A DNA stretch of 64,000 nt, taken from Arthrobacter sp. CJ23. Its GTDB lineage: Bacteria > Actinomycetota > Actinomycetes > Actinomycetales > Micrococcaceae. This document shows positions 59,312-64,000 of the stretch, one piece after another. The notes below the pieces were generated by a model that was not told the origin of the DNA, ran no database searches, and saw only the letters and a program-made list of their open reading frames with translations. The DNA is taken from NCBI RefSeq assembly GCF_024741795.1, contig NZ_CP102950.1, forward strand, positions 1,240,001 through 1,304,000. Reading direction: 5' to 3'. Every line of letters begins with the position of its first letter. The first letter of the stretch is position 1. The translations under genes were made by a program, and so were the position numbers.

Positions 59312-60559
59312 TCAGTTCCCGAGCCCGGTGGTGACGGCGAAGGCGACGCTGGTGCCGGCACCGGAGGCCGGGTGGACCATGACGGGGTTCTCGGCGTCGG
59401 GGATGAACGCCGCGCCGCCGCGCTGCAGCGGCAGGTCGCTCTTGGGAGAGTCCAGGACCACGGCACCGGAGACCACCACGACGACGGCGGGACCGGTCTG
59501 TGCCAGCGGCACCGGCTCGGCACCGGGCTTGAGTTCGATGCGCTGCAGCTGGAACTCGCGGAACGGCGGCCGGTAAAGCTCCTGGCCGTAGGCCGTAGGC
59601 GCTGCCTCGATGCGCGGCACGCCGAGGGCCTCGAACTGGATAGTCTTGCTCAGCTCCGGGATGTCCACATGCTTGGGGGTCAGGCCGCCGCGGAGCACGT
59701 TGTCCGAGGACGCCATGACCTCGACGCCCAGGCCATGGATGTAGGCGTGGATGTTCCCTGCAGGCAGGTACACCGCTTCGCCGGGGTTCAGGAAAACCAG
59801 GTTCAGCAGCAGCGAGATCAGCACACCGGGGTCGCCCGGGAAGGCGTCGTTGATGCCGAGCACGGCGGTCAGCGCCGCGCTGTGCGGCTCCATCGGGGCA
59901 CCCGATCGGAGCACGGAGATGACCTGGTCCGAGGCGGCAGTGACGTCCCCGCCACCGGCGATCAGGCGGCTGAAGGCCGCCCGCAGCGCAGCGGACTCGT
60001 CGGCGCCGGAGAGGTCCGCAATGACGCCATCGATGACCGCGGGGACGTCCTGGGCCGCCGAGTCCAGGACTGTGGCGAGGTGTTCGAAGATGGCCCGCGA
60101 TTCGGCGGCCGCGCGGAAACCGCACAGGGCCTTGAACGGGGTGAGCGCAAAGATCATTTCCGGTTTGTGGTTGTCATCGCGGTAGTTACGGTCGGCCGAA
60201 TCGGCTGCCATCCCGGCCGCGTTCTCGCGGGCAAAACCTTCCCGTGCCTGTTCGAGACTCGGGTGGACCTGCAGGGACAGCGGCTGCTCGGCCGCGAGGA
60301 TCTTGGTCAGGAACGGCAGGCGCGGACCAAACTCGGCAAGGCTGGCCTCGCCCAGGAAATGCCCGGGATCGGAGGCGATCAGTTCGTCCAGGGCCACGGT
60401 GGAGCCGTCGGGGCGGGTGGCCGTGGACGGCGAGTCGGGGTGCGCCCCGATCCACAGCTCGGCCTCCGGGCCGCCGGAAGCCGGGCGTCCCAGAAGCTCG
60501 GCAATCGCCGTCGTCGATCCCCAGGCGTAGGGTCGCAAAACGTTCTCAATCTCGTACAC
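59312..60559 (-). CDS. manA: Mannose-6-phosphate isomerase (type I)
   Basis: Interconverts fructose-6-phosphate and mannose-6-phosphate, the source of mannose for manC. Zinc-site motifs QVHPSLEQA and PEMIFALTPFKALCGFR are present, as is YLPAGNIHAYIHGLGVEVMASSDN. GTG at 60559 gives 415 residues; the longer frame lacks support. Co-directional with femX and the LCP gene. Confidence 0.93.
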   Translation of the reverse strand: MYEIENVLRPYAWGSTTAIAELLGRPASGGPEAELWIGAHPDSPSTATRPDGSTVALDELIASDPGHFLGEASLAEFGPRLPFLTKILAAEQPLSLQVHPSLEQAREGFARENAAGMAADSADRNYRDDNHKPEMIFALTPFKALCGFRAAAESRAIFEHLATVLDSAAQDVPAVIDGVIADLSGADESAALRAAFSRLIAGGGDVTAASDQVISVLRSGAPMEPHSAALTAVLGINDAFPGDPGVLISLLLNLVFLNPGEAVYLPAGNIHAYIHGLGVEVMASSDNVLRGGLTPKHVDIPELSKTIQFEALGVPRIEAAPTAYGQELYRPPFREFQLQRIELKPGAEPVPLAQTGPAVVVVVSGAVVLDSPKSDLPLQRGGAAFIPDAENPVMVHPASGAGTSVAFAVTTGLGN

Positions 60560-60612
60560 AGCAGGGTGTCCTTGTCGTTGTGCTGGAGGTGCGGTCTTGG
60601 AGCGCGGCCCGG

Positions 60613-62247
60613 CTAGAGCGCGGCACACTGTCCGTTGGTGGCCACGAGGTCGCGGATGCCCTGTTCGTCGCCCTGGGCCTTGAGCCCGTTGAGCAGTTCG
60701 ACCGTGATGGGCGTTCCGTCCGGAGTGGTGGTGACGGGGGTGAAGTCCGACGACGCCGGCGAGGGCTGCTGCCCCGTGGCCACGCCGCTGGCCTGCGTCT
60801 CGGGAGCCAGGCCGCCGGCCTGGAGGCCGCCGCCGGCAGTGCGCTGCGGCAGCAGGGCGTCGTCAGCCTTCGGCGAGCCCTGTTTCAGGAGCTGCTGGAC
60901 CCGGGCGTGGATCTGGTCGAAGTCCGGGACTGTGGAGAACGAGGCGTCAAAGTCCGGCGGGCCGATGGTGAGGCGCTGGACCGGCTGGCCCTTGGACTTG
61001 ATCGCCAGGTCCACGAAGCTGCCCAGCTGGGCCGAGGAGATATTGGACTCCACCACCTTGGTGCCGGCGTTCGCGATGTCCTCGAATTTGGTCAGCAGGG
61101 TGGCCGGATCCAGCTGCTTGAGCATGGCCTGCTGCACGCACTGCTGGCGGGCAATGCGGGCGTAGTCGTCCACGAACTCGCGGGACCGGCCGTACCAAAG
61201 CGCGTGGAAGCCGTCCAGGTGCTGCTCGCCGGCCGCGATCCAGCCTTCGGGCATGCCGTGGATTCCGTTGATTTCGTCAACGGTGGGTCCGCTGATGGGC
61301 ACCCAGCCGCCGGCCTTGATGCGGATGCCGCCCATGGCGTCGATGAGCTTGGCGAAGCCGTCCATGTCCACCAGGACATAGGCCTGGACGGTGATGCCCA
61401 GCGTCCCGGACACGGCCTCCATGGTGGCCTGGGCCCCGGGGTCGGCCACACCGGGGTAGAGGTCCTGGTAGTTGTTGGTGACCTCGGTGTTGATGGCGTT
61501 GATGAGGCATTCGTCGCCGCAGTCGTAACCGTCGGGGTAGATCGCCCGCATGGGCGATTCTTCGCTGAACCGGGCGTTCTGCAGGTTCCGGGGGATCGAG
61601 ATGATGGCGCTCTGACCGGTCTTCGCGTCAACGCTGATCACGGAGAGGCTGTCCGGGCGGCGGCCGGTGCGGTCGTCGCCGGCGTCCCCGCCCATCATCA
61701 GGAAGTTGTAGCGGCCGTCCACGGGATCGATGGCCGGGCCGGAGTTGAAGATGCTGCCGATCGCATTGCGGCTGACATTGAGGACGTGGGCCAGATAGCC
61801 CAGCGAACCGCTGCTGATGACCATGGCCACCACCACGGCGATGCCCACAATCGGGCGCATCCCGGGTGCCAGGAGGGCGGGCCGGATGATCTTGAAGGTG
61901 TTGATGAACAGCAAGGCCCAGCCGATGGCCAAGGCCACGAGCACCACGATCACCAGGAGCGAGGCCACCGGGTGGGTGACGATGTTCAGCAGGAGGGGCC
62001 GGTTCAGCAGGAGCACCAGGACCGCAAGCAGGGCCAGGGCCCAGACGGCGAGGGTGATGCGGAGGGCCACGCGGCCCAGCCGCCGGTCCCCGGCAACCAG
62101 CTGGGCGCTGCCCGGTATGAAAACGGTCAGGAGGACCAGCACGAAGGCGCGCTTGGTACGGACCGGTGCGCTGGCACTGGCCGGGTAGCGGACGGGATCA
62201 GTCAGTGCGCTCCCGTGCGGCTGCGGTCTCTTCGTGCTGGTCGACAT
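60613..62247 (-). CDS. LytR-CpsA-Psr (LCP) family protein with multi-helix N-terminus
   Basis: LCP enzymes attach anionic glycopolymers to peptidoglycan outside the cell. The LCP domain (about 175-370) has FLMMGGDAG, RRPDSLSVISVD, SIPRNLQ and YGRSREFVDDYARIARQQ. Ahead of it are four or so membrane helices, starting with a TM2-like motif (FIPGSAQLVAGDRRLGR), rather than the usual single helix. A Pro/Gln-rich tail follows. ATG at 62247 follows AGGAA; a TTG just upstream is possible. 544 residues. Confidence 0.87.
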   Translation of the reverse strand: MSTSTKRPQPHGSALTDPVRYPASASAPVRTKRAFVLVLLTVFIPGSAQLVAGDRRLGRVALRITLAVWALALLAVLVLLLNRPLLLNIVTHPVASLLVIVVLVALAIGWALLFINTFKIIRPALLAPGMRPIVGIAVVVAMVISSGSLGYLAHVLNVSRNAIGSIFNSGPAIDPVDGRYNFLMMGGDAGDDRTGRRPDSLSVISVDAKTGQSAIISIPRNLQNARFSEESPMRAIYPDGYDCGDECLINAINTEVTNNYQDLYPGVADPGAQATMEAVSGTLGITVQAYVLVDMDGFAKLIDAMGGIRIKAGGWVPISGPTVDEINGIHGMPEGWIAAGEQHLDGFHALWYGRSREFVDDYARIARQQCVQQAMLKQLDPATLLTKFEDIANAGTKVVESNISSAQLGSFVDLAIKSKGQPVQRLTIGPPDFDASFSTVPDFDQIHARVQQLLKQGSPKADDALLPQRTAGGGLQAGGLAPETQASGVATGQQPSPASSDFTPVTTTPDGTPITVELLNGLKAQGDEQGIRDLVATNGQCAAL

Positions 62248-62256
62248 CAACGGTTC

Positions 62257-62817
62257 CTAACGGCCACTCCGTGCTGAGACATTGGCCTGCGAGAAGACCT
62301 CGGCTACCTTATCGCGAAGGTTGGCGCCCTTCCTGGTAGCGACATCGTTGAGTTCCTGGGCGAAGTCCACCAGTTCGGCGCGGAGCCGGACGGCAAGCTC
62401 GTCCGTGCCGGAGGCCAGCATGCGTACCGCCAGGAGGCCGGCGTTGCGGGCTCCGGCGATGGACACGGTGGCCACGGGAACGCCGGCCGGCATCTGCACG
62501 ATGGACAGCAGAGAGTCCATGCCGTCCAGGGTCTTCAACGGCACAGGCACGCCGATGACCGGAAGCGGGGTGACGGAGGCGAGCATACCCGGCAGGTGCG
62601 CCGCGCCGCCGGCGCCGGCGATGATGACCCGCAGGCCGCGTTCGTGGGCGGTCTGGCCGTAGCGGATCATTTCGGTGGGCATGCGGTGGGCGGAAACGAC
62701 GTCGGCCTCGAAGGGGATGCCGAATTCTGCCAGTGCGTCCGCAGCGGCTTCCATGACGGGCCAGTCGGAATCCGAGCCCATGACCAGGCCGACGATCGGG
62801 GCGTTCTCTGCACTCAT
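62257..62817 (-). CDS. purE: 5-(Carboxyamino)imidazole ribonucleotide mutase
   Basis: Purine synthesis: N5-CAIR to CAIR. The motifs GSDSDWPVM (14-22), VSAHRMP and the [14 protein letters not shown] loop ([14 protein letters not shown]) are all typical of bacterial PurE. It has 186 residues and overlaps the purK stop by ATGA. The LCP gene follows after nine bases. Confidence 0.95.
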   Translation of the reverse strand: MSAENAPIVGLVMGSDSDWPVMEAAADALAEFGIPFEADVVSAHRMPTEMIRYGQTAHERGLRVIIAGAGGAAHLPGMLASVTPLPVIGVPVPLKTLDGMDSLLSIVQMPAGVPVATVSIAGARNAGLLAVRMLASGTDELAVRLRAELVDFAQELNDVATRKGANLRDKVAEVFSQANVSARSGR

Positions 62818-64000
62818 GCTGTCTCCTCGGAGGTGTTCGCAGCAGGCATCCTGCCGTCGCGGATGATGTCGGCCACCGCGGTGGCACGGCTGCGGATGGA
62901 GTCAAGCTCGGCAACGGAGGCCCCCACCAGGTTCACATGCCCGATCTTGCGGCCCGGACGGACCGACTTGCCGTAGCAGTGGACCTTGGCGGACGGTTCG
63001 AAGGAGAGAGCCATCGGGTACGCCGCGAAGAGGTCCTGGTTGTCGCCGCCCAGGAAGTTCTTCATGACCACCACGGGGCCCAGGGCGTCAGTGGCCCCCA
63101 GAGGTAGGTTGAGCACGGCCCGCAGGTGCTGCTCGAACTGGCTTGTCACGGAGCCGTCCTGCGTCCAGTGGCCCGTGTTGTGCGGGCGCATGGCAAGTTC
63201 ATTGATGAGGAAGCCGACGCCGACGCCGGGCGTTTCGAACAGTTCGGCCGCCATGACGCCCGTGACACCGAGCTCGTTGGCGATCCGCAGGGCGGCTTCC
63301 TCGGCTGCCGCGGCAACTTCGAGGGGGATGTCCTGCGCCGGGGCGATGACTTCATCGCACACCCCGTCCACCTGGACAGTGTGGACCACGGGCCAGGCAC
63401 GGGATTCGCCGCCGGGGGTCCGGGCAACCAAAGCGGAGAGTTCGCGGCTGAACTCCACCTTGGCCTCGGCCAGGAGCGGGCTCATGGCCTCGAACCAGTC
63501 AGCGGCGCTGCGGGCGTCCTCGGGGGAGTCGACGATGCGAACTCCCTTTCCGTCGTAGCCGCCGCGCGGCGTCTTGAGGACCACCGGCCAGCCGATCCGG
63601 TCGCCGAAAGCGACGAGTTCCTCCACGCCGTGCACCGCGGCCCAGGCGGGGTTGGGCAGGCCAAGGCGGTCGATGGCAGCGCGCATGACGAGTTTGTCCT
63701 GGGCGTTGACGAGGGCGTCAGGGCCGGGCTGCACGTTGACGCCTGCCGCCTGCAGGGCGCGCAGGTGCTCGGTGGGGACGTGTTCATGGTCGAAGGTCAG
63801 GACGTCCAGGCCCTTGGAGAACTCGAGGAGAGCATCAAGGTCCTTGTAGTCGCCCACCGGGGCCGTGGCCACGGCGTTGACGGCCGAAACGTCCTCCCCT
63901 TCAGCCAAAACGCGGAGTTCGAAGCCGAGAGCGGTGGCCGCCGGGGCCATCATGCGTGCGAGTTGGCCGCCGCCAACCACACCTATTACTGGAAAAGTCA
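62814..64000 (-). CDS. purK: N5-carboxyaminoimidazole ribonucleotide synthase (partial)
   Basis: ATP-grasp enzyme that makes N5-CAIR from AIR, bicarbonate and ATP for PurE. The visible 394 residues start within the N-terminal [17 protein letters not shown] motif, so only a few residues are missing beyond the right edge. The ATP-grasp core has [14 protein letters not shown] and [15 protein letters not shown]. It is translationally coupled to purE. Confidence 0.95.
   Translation of the reverse strand, partial: TFPVIGVVGGGQLARMMAPAATALGFELRVLAEGEDVSAVNAVATAPVGDYKDLDALLEFSKGLDVLTFDHEHVPTEHLRALQAAGVNVQPGPDALVNAQDKLVMRAAIDRLGLPNPAWAAVHGVEELVAFGDRIGWPVVLKTPRGGYDGKGVRIVDSPEDARSAADWFEAMSPLLAEAKVEFSRELSALVARTPGGESRAWPVVHTVQVDGVCDEVIAPAQDIPLEVAAAAEEAALRIANELGVTGVMAAELFETPGVGVGFLINELAMRPHNTGHWTQDGSVTSQFEQHLRAVLNLPLGATDALGPVVVMKNFLGGDNQDLFAAYPMALSFEPSAKVHCYGKSVRPGRKIGHVNLVGASVAELDSIRSRATAVADIIRDGRMPAANTSEETA

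Noticed and set aside
58514..62277. Two long plus-strand frames (700 and 677 residues)
   Set aside because: Antisense to femX, manA and the LCP gene, which are well supported.

Overview
The window is chromosomal DNA from a high-GC actinobacterium. The best match is the Micrococcaceae, near Arthrobacter, Pseudarthrobacter or Paenarthrobacter. This rests on codon use, frequent GTG and TTG starts, mycothiol metabolism (mca), DUF4245, DUF4307 and DUF501 proteins, and actinobacterial gene order. I see no prophage, insertion sequence, CRISPR array or biosynthetic cluster. About 55 protein genes, one tRNA and two unlisted micro-ORFs are annotated.

Layout. 1-5.1 kb: start of sdhC, manC, an M20 amidohydrolase, and an ohrR-ohr-oxidoreductase peroxide block. 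5.3-15.4 kb: a nucleoside import and salvage block, with a BMP lipoprotein, an ATPase, two permeases, cdd, deoA, two DedA paralogues and add. 15.4-21.6 kb: mazG, eno, ftsB-like, DUF501, ppx and a membrane-anchored subtilase. 21.6-24.2 kb: ndh, an ACT-GNAT fusion and a tRNA with anticodon UAA. 24.4-30.1 kb: livK facing a livH-M-G-F operon. 30.5-39.4 kb: Bax inhibitor-1 protein, thiolase, galTK facing galM, AI-2E exporter, ilvA and rhomboid. 39.5-47.6 kb: greA, DUF4307, mca, small membrane protein, DUF255 protein, trhA, uppS and phoH. 47.7-52.9 kb: accessory genes (GNAT, prepilin peptidase, micro-lipoprotein, NUDIX, MFS-TetR pair). 53-57.2 kb: fumC, carbonic anhydrase, DUF4245 and glpX. 57.2-64 kb: a DUF559 nuclease-like gene between palindromes, then femX, manA, an LCP protein, purE and purK. 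The eno-ftsB-DUF501-ppx and greA-to-glpX orders match the core order I recall from mycobacteria.

Three cross-cutting patterns stand out. First, at least 14 genes have a TANNNT hexamer ending exactly six bases before the start codon, which implies leaderless transcripts. Second, five long palindromes start 16-25 bases after stop codons. Four of them share GCGAAC-type ends while their stem cores differ and stay paired; the fifth (C) shares only placement and part of the core. Two of the four frame the DUF559 gene. Third, the phoH leader carries a 23-codon ORF with a strong ribosome site, overlapping mutually exclusive hairpins.

CRP/GlxR-type boxes (TGTGA-N6-TCACA) lie before livK, livH and ndh. 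They tie branched-chain amino acid uptake and respiration to one candidate regulator.
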